Position numbers and translations under genes: made by a program. Under the pieces are notes generated by a model that was not told the origin of the DNA, did no database searches, and worked only from the letters and a program-made list of their open reading frames with translations. A DNA stretch of 64,000 nucleotides from NCBI GenBank assembly GCA_020205615.1, contig CM035160.1:5868437-5932436 (forward strand), given 5' to 3'. Positions within the stretch are counted from its first letter, which is position 1. Each line of letters begins with the position of its first letter. This document shows, piece by piece, positions 10,027 to 21,092 of this stretch. The DNA comes from Panax quinquefolius (Eukaryota > Streptophyta > Magnoliopsida > Apiales > Araliaceae).

Positions 10027-11852
10027 TGAAAGTAGTATGTACACAAGCCAATCAATCATGTTTGATGATAAAGCATATACTTTGTAACAATCTTATTCAT
10101 TTATTAATAAAAAGTATTAATTTATTAAAGGCTTTTAATTATCTACGTGATCTTTGTTTTATAATATGTGATAAACCCATAGTTTTAAGCAATGCTTTTA
10201 GAATAATGATGATGATCATTCTAATGAGATCAAAATTCTTAGAAAGCTTAAAACTAAAATAGTTCCCAATCATTGGATTACTAAATTGGAGATTAGTGAA
10301 TCCGGGTAGATTGGTACATAAGTTGCTTCTTTCGTTGGATGAGGATGATTGATCTCATGATCATTTGTGTGGAGACACTAAAGCAAGTATGTAGGTGCTT
10401 ATTAGAGAATAAGTTCAATTTGAACGCGTGGCTCGCTAAGGAATACCTAATGGAGTTTTACTTGCTGTCGATAGGAATTCTGTAGTGATAGTAGTCTAAG
10501 TGATCCTTGGACTTGAGATCATCATAGTATCTTGTGTATGATGAGTTATACTTTGACTTATTCCTTAAGACCCTTAGGGTATATCAAAGGGTATGCTTGG
10601 GTATAATAAGTTATACATGGAGATAATGTATGATCAATAAATAATCTACCACTTATTAAAAGAAGAAATGTCCTATGTGATTCGATAAATGACAACCCAG
10701 TAGTCCTTGGCCAAGGCAGAATGAAATTAGAAAGGAGTTTCTAATTTGCATTATTTGGAGTTGTGCATTTAAGGATCGAAATACATATAATTAAATAAAA
10801 TAAGACTTGACAGTAATTCCATGTCTTATATTTAATTGGGACATTGTATGGTGGAAGGATTGAATTGTACGGTAACTATTTACTCAAAGGTTCTTTTATG
10901 ATTAATGTTGAAATCTATATTATCTGGAAAGTCGTTGATCGCTAGGGAGGCTTATCCCTATTGTAGAATAAATATTATTTATTTAAATAAATTAATTGTT
11001 TAATTTATTTATTTAAATAAGATTAGAATTGTTCTAATTGATTTATTCACAACCGGTTTAATATGGAGAACCTAAAGGGTCACACCATAAAAGGAAGAAT
11101 AATTATTATGTATATTTAATTTAATCTATGGTGATAGAATAAATTAAATAGCTTAATATTATTATTTAATATTTTAGAAATATTAAATATAAATTAATAA
11201 GAGAGTCTTATTAATATTATTACAATTATTATTATTATTTTAATTTCTAAAAGAGTTTAGAAATTAATTTAAGTACTTTCTCATTTATTCCTAATAGGAT
11301 TAGGAGAGTAAAATTAGTTAAAGGAGTTTAATTAATTATCCCTAATAAGATTAGGGAGCCCAATTTAATTAAAAGAGTTTAATTAAATAATACCTTATTT
11401 TATTAAATAAGGTTACACCGATATCTTTATAAGAGGAGTCTTATATCGTGATATCACGACATATACTGTAATTCCAAAAGTTGGAGAAGACGTTCTTTTT
11501 CTATAGAGATGAAAACTAGGATTGAGCCAAATACCCATCTTCTTAAATCCTTCTTCTTCCTTGGTGGATCACCTCAGAGGCCAAACACTTGGGTGGCTAA
11601 CGTTGATCAAAGGAAGGAACCAAACCCGGTGGATTCAAGTTGAGCGCAAAAAGGATTGGAGGTGAACTTGTACACGAGGAAGCTTCGATCTTCAAGGGTA
11701 TGATTCTTATTCGTTATCTTTTTCGTTTAATTAATAATTGTGCATAAAGGGTGATCCGGGTATATGGTTTGTAAAATTTTAAACTCTGATTTTTTACATT
11801 TTAAATTTAATTTTGCAATTTGATTGCGTTCTTGAATATTACAAACCTAACA
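10027..11852 (+). repeat. 3' LTR of copia A
   Basis: It starts TGAAAG right after the polypurine tract AAGTGGGAGAT and ends CCTAACA at 11852; length 1826 bp. The last about 740 bp duplicate 3884-4612. The next base (11853) returns to gypsy B reverse transcriptase. Confidence 0.8.
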
Positions 11853-12900
11853 TCCGCTACCTCGCATTGATGATCTGTTCGACCAGTTGCAAGGACCACA
11901 ATTCTTTTCAAAGATCGATCTTAGATTACGGATATCATTAATTCAAGATTAAAATCGAGGATATTCCAAAGATCGCGCGAGAACTCCTTGAGACTGATGC
12001 GGGCATTATGAATTCTTAGTCATGTCTTTTGGATTGACTAATTCTCCTGCTGCTTTCATGGATATGATGAACCGTGTATTCAAGGAATTTTTGGATCAGT
12101 TTATTGTTGTCTTTATTGATGACATCCTCATCTATTCCAAAAGCCGTGAAGATCATGAGCACCATTTGAAGCTGATACTTGAAAGGTTTCGTGAAAATAA
12201 ACTTTATGCCAAGCTGAAGAAATGCGAGTTCTGGCTTGAGGAAGTAGCATTCCTTGGGCACGTGGTGTCAAAACATGGAGTATCTGTCGACCCGGCGAAG
12301 ATTGAAGCAATACAAAGTTGGGAGCAACCAAAGTCGGTGACCGAAGTGCGTAGCTTTCTGGGCTTAGCTGGTTATTATCGGAGATTCGTGGAAGGATTTT
12401 CTCGAATCGCTACTCCATTAACTCAGTTGACTCAGAAAGATACAAAATTTGTATGGAGCGAGAAATGCGAGAAGAGTTTCCAAGAGCTCAAGAGGAGACT
12501 TATTTTGGCACCTGTTCTGGCAATACCATCTGGTACGGATGGATTTGTTATATCTGATGATGCTTGAGCAAAAGGGTTAGGATGCGTTCTCATGCAACAT
12601 GGGAAAGTCATAGCCTTTATGCCTTTACGACAACTCAAAGAATATGAGAGGAATTATCCTACTCATGATCTAGAGTTGGCAGCAGTCGTATTCGCGTTGA
12701 AAATTTAGAGACACTACTTGTATGGGGAGAAAGTGGAGATTTATACGGACCATAAAAGTCTAAAATATTTCTTCACCCAAAATTAACTCAACATGCGGCA
12801 ACGATGTTGGCTTGAACTATTGAAAGATTACGATCACACTATTCAATATCATCTTGGAAAAACGAATGTAGTAGTGGTATTTATTGAGTAGAAGATCATA
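11853..12900 (+). pseudogene. Gypsy B reverse transcriptase-RNase H segment
   Basis: The first about 170 bp are frame-shifted but translate to the [14 protein letters not shown]...FFSKIDL block of gypsy reverse transcriptase. From 12022 a 181-codon open stretch carries [13 protein letters not shown], the catalytic FIDD (variant of YxDD) at about 12112-12123, LGHVVS and [12 protein letters not shown]. It then enters the RNase H domain and stops at TGA 12565-12567, where relatives continue ISDDASKKGLGCVL. RNase H continues in frame past that stop to about 12790 with further stops. The 5' part was cut off by copia A. Confidence 0.85.
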
Positions 12901-12917
12901 TCTGATCGAGTGCGATA

Positions 12918-14235
12918 TTGTTAATGCAAAGGCCCATTCTGTATGACTTGCAAAGGATGGAGGTAGAATTAAAGACTCCAAGGACCCACATGATGATGGC
13001 GAATATACGAGTAGAACCTACTTTAATCGATAAAGTTAAAGCTGCTCAAGCTACAGACCTGAAGCTGATACGTATGAATAAGAAAGTGCAAGAAGGAGCT
13101 ATTCCAGAAGCGAGAATCGATGAAGAAGGAATACTTAGATTCAACTCCAAACTTTATGTTCCTAACGATTCTGACTTGAAGCATAGAATCATGATGGAGG
13201 CACACAACACCCCGTTTGCAATCCATCATGGGAGTACCAAAATATATCATGATATTCGATATACATTTTGGTGGAACAATATGAAGAGAGAGACCGCGGA
13301 GTTTATCTCGAGGTGTTTAACTCACAACGTGTAAAGCGCGAACATCAAGTGCCAAAGGGTCCATTGCAATCACTTGAGATTTCGGAATGGAAGTGGGAAC
13401 ACATTACCATGGATTTCGTTACGGGTCTTCCCAAGGTTTCTCAAGGCATAGATGCGATTTGGGTTATTGTTGATAGATTAACCAAGTCTGCCCATTTCTT
13501 ACCGATACGTGAGACTTATTCCCTTGAACGTCTTGCTTTCGCATGTATGCGTGAATGAGATTGTGAGATTGCATGGCATGCCAAGATCCATAGTTTGGAT
13601 CGTGACCCAAGATTCATTTCACGATTTTAGGTTAGCTTCTTGAAAGCTATGGGCGCGGATTTCTGATTCAGCCGGCATACCATCCTCAAACGGACGGACA
13701 ATCAGAGAGAACTATTCAAACCCTTGAAGATCTATTAAGACTTTGTGTCCTAGATTTTAAAGAAAGTTGGGATAAGTACTTGCCACTGGTGGAATTCTCC
13801 TACAACAACAGTTATCAAGCAAGTATAGGCATGGCTCCATTTGAGGCGTTGTATGGACAAAAGTGTCGTTCTCCAGTATGTTGGGACGAGGTGGGAGAAG
13901 CAACATTGTTGGGACTAGAATTAGTACGTATGACTATAGAAAAGATCCAAATAATTCGACAACGTATTCAAACCTCACAAGATCGACAAAAGAGTTATGC
14001 TGATCTTCATAGAAAGGACGTGGAGTTTAATATTGGAGATCATGTATTGTTACGTGTTGCTCCATGGAAGGGAGTTACAAGATTTGGAAAGAGAGGAAAG
14101 CTCAATCCACGATTTGTTGGTCCATTTGAGATTCTTGACCGAATAGGAAATGTGGCCTATAGACTCGCATTACCTCCAAGTATGTCTCGTGTTCATAATA
14201 TTTTCACATATCCATGCTTCAGAAATATGTGAAAG
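12918..14235 (+). pseudogene. Gypsy B integrase segment
   Basis: Three overlapping open pieces. 12918-13334 holds the linker and the HHCC zinc-binding region (HHGSTKIYHDIR, WWNNMKRE, ISRCLT), with the last Cys lost to a frameshift. 13268-13558 holds the catalytic core start ([29 protein letters not shown]). 13780-14232 holds LVEFSYNNSYQASIGMAPFEALYG and the GKRGKLNPRFVGPFEI C-terminal block. The core between 13558 and 13780 is frame-shifted. In the family this enzyme inserts element cDNA into chromosomes; here it is broken. Confidence 0.85.
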
Positions 14236-14490
14236 ACCGAACCATATTATTGCGTTAGAACCGGAAGAGATAGCGAAGATTTAACGTCTGAAGAAGTACT
14301 GTTAAGATCTTGGATAGGAAAGAGCATGTCCTACGCACTCAAGGTTATACCACAAGTTAAGGTTTTATGGAGAAACCATGCTATCAAGAAATGACACGGG
14401 AGTTGGAATCGAAATGAAAGCGAGGTATCCTCACCTTTTGAAACACAGTATCGTATGTCAATTTCGAGGACGAAATTTCATAAGGAGGGA
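14236..14490 (+). pseudogene. Gypsy B chromodomain-like C-terminal tail
   Basis: After the integrase C-terminus, frame-shifted pieces read LDRKEHVLRTQ, then a KVLWRNHAI-like stretch near 14362-14388 and MTRELES. This is the order seen in Tekay chromodomains, which target heterochromatin. It includes the conserved NFEDEIS end, followed at once by the polypurine tract. Confidence 0.6.
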
Positions 14491-14493
14491 GGT

Positions 14494-16979
14494 TGTAAGA
14501 CCCCAACTTATTATAAATAAAATCAATTTCCTCTAATTATATTTGTGAATAATAAGGTATTAATTTGATATAATTCTCTCGGTTATGGGTGAAATGTGCA
14601 AATTTTGCAAAATATGCATGTGGTTATAAAATAATCATTGTTGTCGGGGAATATTCGTTTGGTGCGTGGAATATTCTTGTTGTCGAGGAATATTAAATGC
14701 GACAGCCTTGATCATTTATGGGCCCCATAATGAATAACCGCTTGGATGAAGAAAATGACAAGTTTGAGTTTTTATAAATAACGGTGTAGTTATTCACAGA
14801 ATTAACACCTTTGTTGGAATACCCGTTGGTTAAAATACGATGTCTGCATGGATGCATGTATTGATGAATTATTAATCCATACGTGAAGAAGCCTTTACTC
14901 GATAATTATTACGATGAATTCTTGTTTAATATTTTATTTTATTGATTCAATAATTGTTACGTTGATATTTTATATTATTGTTGTTTCAATAATTGTCATC
15001 ATGCTTGCAAGATTTTCCCATTATCGGATCAATAATTCATATTATTTGAATAATATTATTAGATAGCATTATTGGAAATGTCTAGAAAGTTACATCGAGG
15101 AGAGGTTTGGTCACCTAATTGCGCTACCAATAAGGAGAAATTCTTATTGAAAGCCCCTCTTTTTTTAAGGAACTACTTAGTTGTCATAAATGTGATTCTG
15201 TAATATTATTTGTGAATAATTAATTATTGATTCATATGATAAGGAAATATTTATTTTATGTAGATATAAATGTTGGATATATTTATTGTGGTTAAAAATG
15301 AAGGAGTTAATGTTGAGGTGTTTTATTAGTATTTTTGTCGGAATAAAGGTATTAAAAATTAAACCAGTGTTTTTGAGATATATTGTGTGAGTTATAATTT
15401 TTAATCCGACCGTTGGATCGTTGTAATTTTTGGATATGTTATACATATATAAGTTGAGTATATGTCCACAAATTTTGAACCGTTAAAAATGAACGTATGA
15501 TTTGTTATGAATTTTAAGAGGTGACTGATTCAGAAATTAGTTTTATAAATAATTTTGGTGGAAAATTCTAGAATTGAGTGAGCCCCACTTGTGGTTGGTG
15601 AAGAAATGTGTTGAATTTATTTCAAATGTGGTGGGTGGGAATAGTAGCAGGTAAAGCCATCAGGTTGCATGTCAAGTCTGCAAACATTTTCCTATAAATA
15701 GAGGACTAAGTTAGAATTAAAAATCACACCAGAAACAAGTTTTCTCTCCTTCTCTCTCTAGATTATTGAGTGTATTTTGTGAGTATTTAGATACTTTGTG
15801 AGTTTCTATTCATCAGTACAAGTTTTCTTGACCTTATCTGAGATATTTCGATCGTAAATCTTGCGATATTTTGAGGTAAGGGATGTTATTTTCTTCATAT
15901 ATGATATTATTTCTTCAATATCATTATCTTAGAAATATTGATTTGAATTTTTATCAAATTTGGAACTTTTTGTGTTGGGTTACTATTCACGTATCACGGT
16001 CTTATTCACATATATCTGGCACTATTCACGAATCTGCACTATTCATAGAAAAATGAAATTTTTTTTTTTGTCCAAGATGTCTATATAGTTCTTATCTTTG
16101 ATTGTATCCATGTTTTGATCTTTATTTTTGAATTACGCTTCAAAATTGGTATTTATGAAGTATTATTGATCTTGGATAAACCATTATACTGATCCCTACT
16201 ATTTGTCCTTCCGTTTCAATTGGATTCGTTTTCTTTAAAATATTTTCATCATCCTCGGTCCTAAATGATGATATTACTAAATATCTTGATTCAGAGTGCA
16301 AAGATAAATGATTAATCGATGAATATCTTTGGCCCGTAGTGCAAAGATGAGCAGTGTTGAGATGAACATGACCAACCGGTGATACAAATGAATATCTTTG
16401 GCACAGTGGTGCAAAGATGAATATTTGATTAAAGATGTATATTGATTGTTATTACGAGGATAAAATATTGATGATGGACTTTTAAATCTTAGAAGATAGT
16501 AGAACTCATTCTCTACTTGACTCTTCTAATGGATTATTGTTTCATTGCGATTGTTGACCTAAAACTTGTTGGCTATTATATTTTATCGATTTTTCCTTGT
16601 TGAAGACTAACGATAATTTGTTGTATATTATCTTAGTCATAATATTCTTCTTTGGCTAGTTGAGCTCACCCTTTTCCTTTTTGTTCCATTTTTCTCAGGA
16701 TGTGAGAACATAGCAGGAACTAGTCGGGGTATAGAGTGATGGTTCTAGAAAGATGTTTTAGCAGTCCTCACTATTTCTGTAAAATGGTGTTTGAATAATT
16801 GTAACGAGGACTTATTTGAGTGTGGATATTGTGTAGAAGACAATATTTGTATTTAAACTCACAGTATATGTTGTTGTATTTTGCACGACAATTGTATTAT
16901 TGAAGTTGTAATTTGCTTTCTGTACCATGTATTTGGCGACTCAGAATGGGTGTTGTATACCTATTTTGGGGGCGTCACA
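14494..16979 (+). repeat. 3' LTR of gypsy B
   Basis: TGTAAGACCCC at 14494 to GGCGTCACA at 16979, 2486 bp. A TATA box CCTATAAATA is at 15691-15700, so U3 is about 1.2 kb and the rest is R-U5. Downstream of it are ACTATTCAC repeats (15980-16060) and three hairpins (16283-16305, 16325-16348, 16394-16418). Confidence 0.85.
15691..15701 (+). promoter_or_regulatory. LTR TATA box (gypsy B)
   Basis: CCTATAAATAG. The equivalents are at about 894-903 (minus), 19364-19373, 26227-26236, 33912-33922 (minus), 44765-44775 (minus) and 52311-52320 (minus) in the other LTRs of the window, always in mid LTR. Confidence 0.6.
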
Positions 16980-17201
16980 TTAGTAGTCCTCACGATTCTG
17001 TGAAATAGTGTGTTAATAATTGTAATGAGGACTCCTTTTGAGTTTGTATAATCTCTAGTAGACAATAATTGTATTCAAACTCACAGTTATGTTTTGTCGT
17101 ATTGTACACGACAGTTGTATTAGTAAGTTGTATTTGTATTTTGTACCATGTATCTGACGACCCAAGATGGGTGATGTATACCTAATTTTGGGGGCGTCAC
17201 A
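16980..17201 (+). repeat. LARD LTR 3' end fragment (LARD1)
   Basis: 222 bp matching the last 224 bp (27693-27916) of the LARD2 LTR, from TTAGTAGTCCTC to GGGGGCGTCACA. Element B inserted just before it; the rest of LARD1 must lie left of B. At 17202 the sequence switches to copia C, so this is also the insertion junction of LARD1 in copia C. Confidence 0.8.
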
Positions 17202-18622
17202 CTTGATCTGGGTATTCTCCAAGTTTGTGGTTTTGGACAATTGGTGTGTCTGCAGGTTTACACTCTAGTAGTCCTACCTCTGATAATAAATCTAGGATAT
17301 ATTTTCGTTGGGAAAGAAATATACCTTGCTTTGATCTAGCAACTTCAATCCTCAGAAAATATTTAAGTTCTCCCAGATTCTTCATCTCGAATTCAGCTGC
17401 CAATTACTTTTGGAGTCTCGATATTTCTTCTAGATCATCTCATGTGATAATCATGTCATCTACATAGACTATCAAAGTCGTTACCTTGCCTTGTCTATGC
17501 TTCAGAAATAAGGTATGATCTGAATTGCTTTGTCGGAAGCCATACTTCTTCATTGCCCAGCTGAATCGCCCAAACCATGCTCTGGGTGATTATTTCAGGC
17601 CATATAAAGCTCGCTGCAGCTTGCATACGACCTTCATGTTTGAGGATGCCGTGTAACCTATAGGTATGTCCATGTAGACTTCCTCTTTAAGTTTGCCATG
17701 GAGAAAGGCATTTTTGACATCAAGTTGATGTAGTGGCCATTCAAGATTAGCTGCAAGAGATAGTAATATTCTAACAGTGTTTAGTTTAGTTTAAAGAACC
17801 GCAAAAAAGTTTCCTGATAGTCCACCCCATATGTCTGGGTATATCCTTTTGCTACCAGTCTTGCTTTGTACCGCTCAATCGATCCATCTGCTTTATGTTT
17901 AATAGAGAACACCCACTTACATCCTACTGGTTTTTTTCCTTTAGGTAAAGTGACAAGGATCCACGTGTCATTCTTTAGTAAAGCCTCCATTTCTTCTTTC
18001 ATCGCCTGAGTCCACTTTGCATCACATAGAGCTTCATGAACACTTGTTGGAATATGTCTTGAGGAGAGTACATGTACAAATGCTTTTAGAGGTCCAGATA
18101 GCTCTTTAGTAGACACGTAGTTGGCAATTGGATACTTCGATCTCCGTTCCTCAATTTCTGGAGAATACCTGTTCAGTGGCTTGCCACGATTGTGCCTGAA
18201 AGGTAATGTGTGTCCAACAGGAGTATTCATGTTATTCATATCTAAAGATGAGTCATGAGTATTTACCTCAGGAATATTCTCAAGAGATGGGTCTTCAGGT
18301 ACTGAGGAGAGAAGGGGTTCTATATCAGCTTCAGGTGATGTAGGAACTATATCAACTTCAAAATGCACAACCGTTTCTTTATTTAGTTCCTCATTAACCC
18401 GAGTGTCATCGTCGTTCAACCCCGGCCATTCATATCTTAACCAATTCGGCTCTGCATCTCATATCTCCCCCCTGAAGAGGAGAAGTGGATAATGGAGGAA
18501 AGAAGGTGTCAGATTCTAGAAAAGTGACATCCATAGTTACATAGGTGCGTTTAGTGGATGGATCATAGCACCGGTATCCTTTCTGATGTGAGGCATACCC
18601 CAAGAAGAGACAACGGATGGCA
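17202..18622 (-). pseudogene. Copia C reverse transcriptase segment
   Basis: An open stretch at 17781-18419 holds the acidic linker after integrase and the start of copia reverse transcriptase (HEALCDAKWTQAMKEEMEAL, GCKWVFSIKHKADGSIERYK, GYTQTYGVDYQETF). Further frame-shifted pieces lead to the C-terminal part at 17202-17403 (MKNLGELKYFL, QGIFLSQRKYILDLL). It is continuous with the integrase half at 27922 once LARD2 and one copy of CATGG are removed. LARD1 cuts it at 17202. Confidence 0.85.
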
Positions 18623-18627
18623 CATGG

Positions 18628-21077
18628 TGTGAGACCCCAGATTTTATCAATAAAGATTTAAATTTTGTCGAAATAATTTTTAATATTATGGTGTGAATTT
18701 GAGATAATATTATAGTTGTGGGTAGTATTTATAAATTTTGCAAAGTATGCAAGTGGTTATATTATATTCGATTGGTCGGGAATATTCGGTTTAGCGGGGA
18801 ATATTAAATACAACTACTCAATCATTGGTGGACCCTAATGAAATTATTATCATTTGATTGAGAAAACGACAAAAATATTTTATTGAAATAACGGCGGAAG
18901 TTTTACCGTAGTTCTTGTTGAACTACTACGGTAGTAAAAAATGCGATGTCGTGTGGTGGTGCATAAGTAGCACACGGTATTGATTATTGATGCTTATGTG
19001 AGAAGTCACTCGGTTTGATTCCATTATTGTTTATTAATAATATGAATTATTATAATGATAATGACGTTTTGTTTTATTCAGTATTATTAACGTAATAAAA
19101 TGTAAACATCTTTTATATAAAATAGAATACTTTATTAAAGTTATTACATAAATAGAATATATTATATTTTATTATGCATAGTGTTGCATAGTATTTTGCA
19201 TAGTGTTTTGCATAGTATTGCATAGTATTTGCATAGTAAAATGTATTTATATAAATAGAATATATTATATTTTATTTAAAAGATTTTTCTTTAAATATGG
19301 ACCGTCAGATTAAAGTAAATCAATCTGGACCGTTCATGGATTAGTTACTATGCATTCCATTTTCCTATAAATAGAAGCTCATTCCTTCATTATTTTCTTA
19401 CGAATTCACTGAAACTCTAGAGAGAAAAATTATAGAGAGAAGCTATAGAGAGAAAATCTATAGAGAGAAAGAAGAAGAGTATTCTGGTACTTCACTACTT
19501 TGATATCTAGTGTCTTTTACTAGTAGGGATATTATTTGTTGTACTAGTAAGGGGTGTTATTCTTTCTTATTCATGAAGAGAACTTACATTATTCCATTCA
19601 TTATTATTACATTTGGAATAACTCCTGTAAAAGTGGCATACCCTATACATAACTCATGTATACGCCAGCATACCTATATACTTGGTGAAATCCTTATGTT
19701 ATTCCATCCTTATTTATTACATTTGGAATAACTTTGATATCTGCCAATCCCCTATACTTGGTGATCTTCTTTCATTATTCCATTCTTTATTATTACATTG
19801 GAATATCCTCACATGCGTGTTTTACACCGGACACAGTTCCATTGTTTATTATTCCGCATTTATTATTCTCATTGGAATATCCATGCGTGTGTTTTACACC
19901 TTACACAGTTCCATTGTTTATTATTCAAAGATTTATTATTCATTTGGATCATCACATGTCGATTGTGAATTTTACGACTGGTTCCGTTATTATTATTCTC
20001 ATTGGAATAACTTTGTCTATGCGCAATCTGCGCATGCATGGTGATTTCTTTTGTTATTCCATTCTTTATTATACCCAAATTAGTTAAAACTTTGACTTCT
20101 ATACTCCATGAAATTAGTAGAATATCCTTGATATTTGCGTTTTCATCCAAATCTTTAATGAAAATATTCTTCCGATCATTCTTGAATTTTACTCTACAAA
20201 ACAAAGATATCTTGTTGACAATTTGACGTTAATTCCTGGATAAAATAATTCTTGAACTTGTTTTATTGAATTATTATGTCATTGTCATCATCCTCATGAT
20301 ATATTATGTTATCTTTGGCTTACGTGCATAGATGAACTTAGTATGATTATGACCAGGGATCATTCGGTATAATTATGGCTTGTTATAAATGATGTGATAA
20401 AAGTCCTCAGTGGCCTGTAATGCAGTGATGGATAGTTTTTGGTATGATTATGACCAGGGGTGATTCGGTATAGTCGCGACCATTGATAATTTGATGAAAA
20501 TCCTTGGCCGTGTAATGCGGGGATGATTAGATATTGTGGTTTATTCATTAAAGTGAGTCTCAAATTTATAACAAATGATGAAAAACCTTTTAAAACCTAA
20601 AAGATAGTAGACTTTATTTTCTAATTGACTCTTTTAATGGATTGCATATTCACCAGCAGATTAAACCGGTTGTCTATTGTATTTTATCGGTTTAACATCA
20701 TTGAAGGCTAATGATAATTTATTCGCATTATCTTAGTCATAATATTTCTTCTTTGGGCTAGTTGAGCTCACCCTTTCTTTCACCGTTTTCTCTTGAAATG
20801 AGAATATAAATTTTGACTTAGTCGGGGGAACGGAGTAATGGTCCGTAGGATAGCATTAGTAGTCCTCACTATTACGTGAAATAGTGTGATAATAGTTGTA
20901 ATGAGGACTCCTTTTGAGTTTGTATAATATCTAGTAGACAATATTTGTATTCAAACTCACGGTTTATGTCGTATTGTACCACATGCTTATATTAAGTAAG
21001 TTTGTATTTGAATTTATGTACCATGTAAGTGGCGACCCAAGATGGGTGACGTATACCTAATTTTGGGGTGTGTCACA
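18628..21077 (+). repeat. 5' LTR of LARD2
   Basis: 2450 bp. A TATA box TTCCTATAAATAG at 19362-19374 is followed by the GAGAGAAA-rich start of the leader. It contains the TTATTCCA/TGGAATAA hairpin series (19585-20070) and GTAGTGC-type hairpins such as 20500-20524. It ends GTGTCACA, followed by GT and the PBS. Confidence 0.9.
19585..20070 (+). repeat. Serial ATTCCA/TGGAAT hairpins in LARD LTR leader
   Basis: At least three units pair over 7-9 bp (GTTATTCCA with TGGAATAAC in the best case) across an 18-25 nt AT-rich loop, for example near 19588-19621, 19697-19732 and 19773-19806. More degenerate copies continue to about 20070. The 3' LTR repeats the series at about 26447-26910. Confidence 0.6.
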
Positions 21078-21079
21078 GT

Positions 21080-21092
21080 TGGTATCAGAGCC
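21080..21092 (+). promoter_or_regulatory. Primer binding site of LARD2 (initiator Met tRNA)
   Basis: TGGTATCAGAGCC two bases after the LTR end is an exact match to the usual plant initiator-methionine PBS. This confirms the plus orientation of the element. Confidence 0.9.

Larger units (their letters stand above)
3884..11852 (+). mobile_element. Ty1/copia retrotransposon A, decayed, 5' LTR truncated
   Basis: Order on the plus strand: 5' LTR remnant 3884-4612, PBS at 4614, long AT-rich leader, gag from 7015, pol to about 10012, polypurine tract AAGTGGGAGAT just before 10027, and 3' LTR 10027-11852. The two LTR segments 3884-4612 and 11116-11852 are nearly the same sequence. The element interrupts the reverse transcriptase of gypsy element B exactly at 11852/11853. 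It is in turn interrupted by a Mutator-like element in its 5' LTR. Coding regions are full of stops and frameshifts. The lineage within Ty1/copia is not assigned. Confidence 0.85.
11853..16979 (+). mobile_element. Ty3/gypsy (Tekay-like chromovirus) element B, 3' half
   Basis: Plus-strand pol from mid reverse transcriptase to a chromodomain-like tail, then polypurine tract ATAAGGAGGGAGG and 3' LTR 14494-16979. The 5' half lies left of copia A, outside the window. The LTR ends TGTAAGACCCC...GGGGGCGTCACA. The element sits inside the terminal part of a LARD LTR that resumes at 16980. Confidence 0.85.

Noticed and set aside
21080..21092. Possible tRNA-related gene at TGGTATCAGAGCC sites
   Set aside because: These are primer binding sites next to LTR ends; no cloverleaf can be formed around them.
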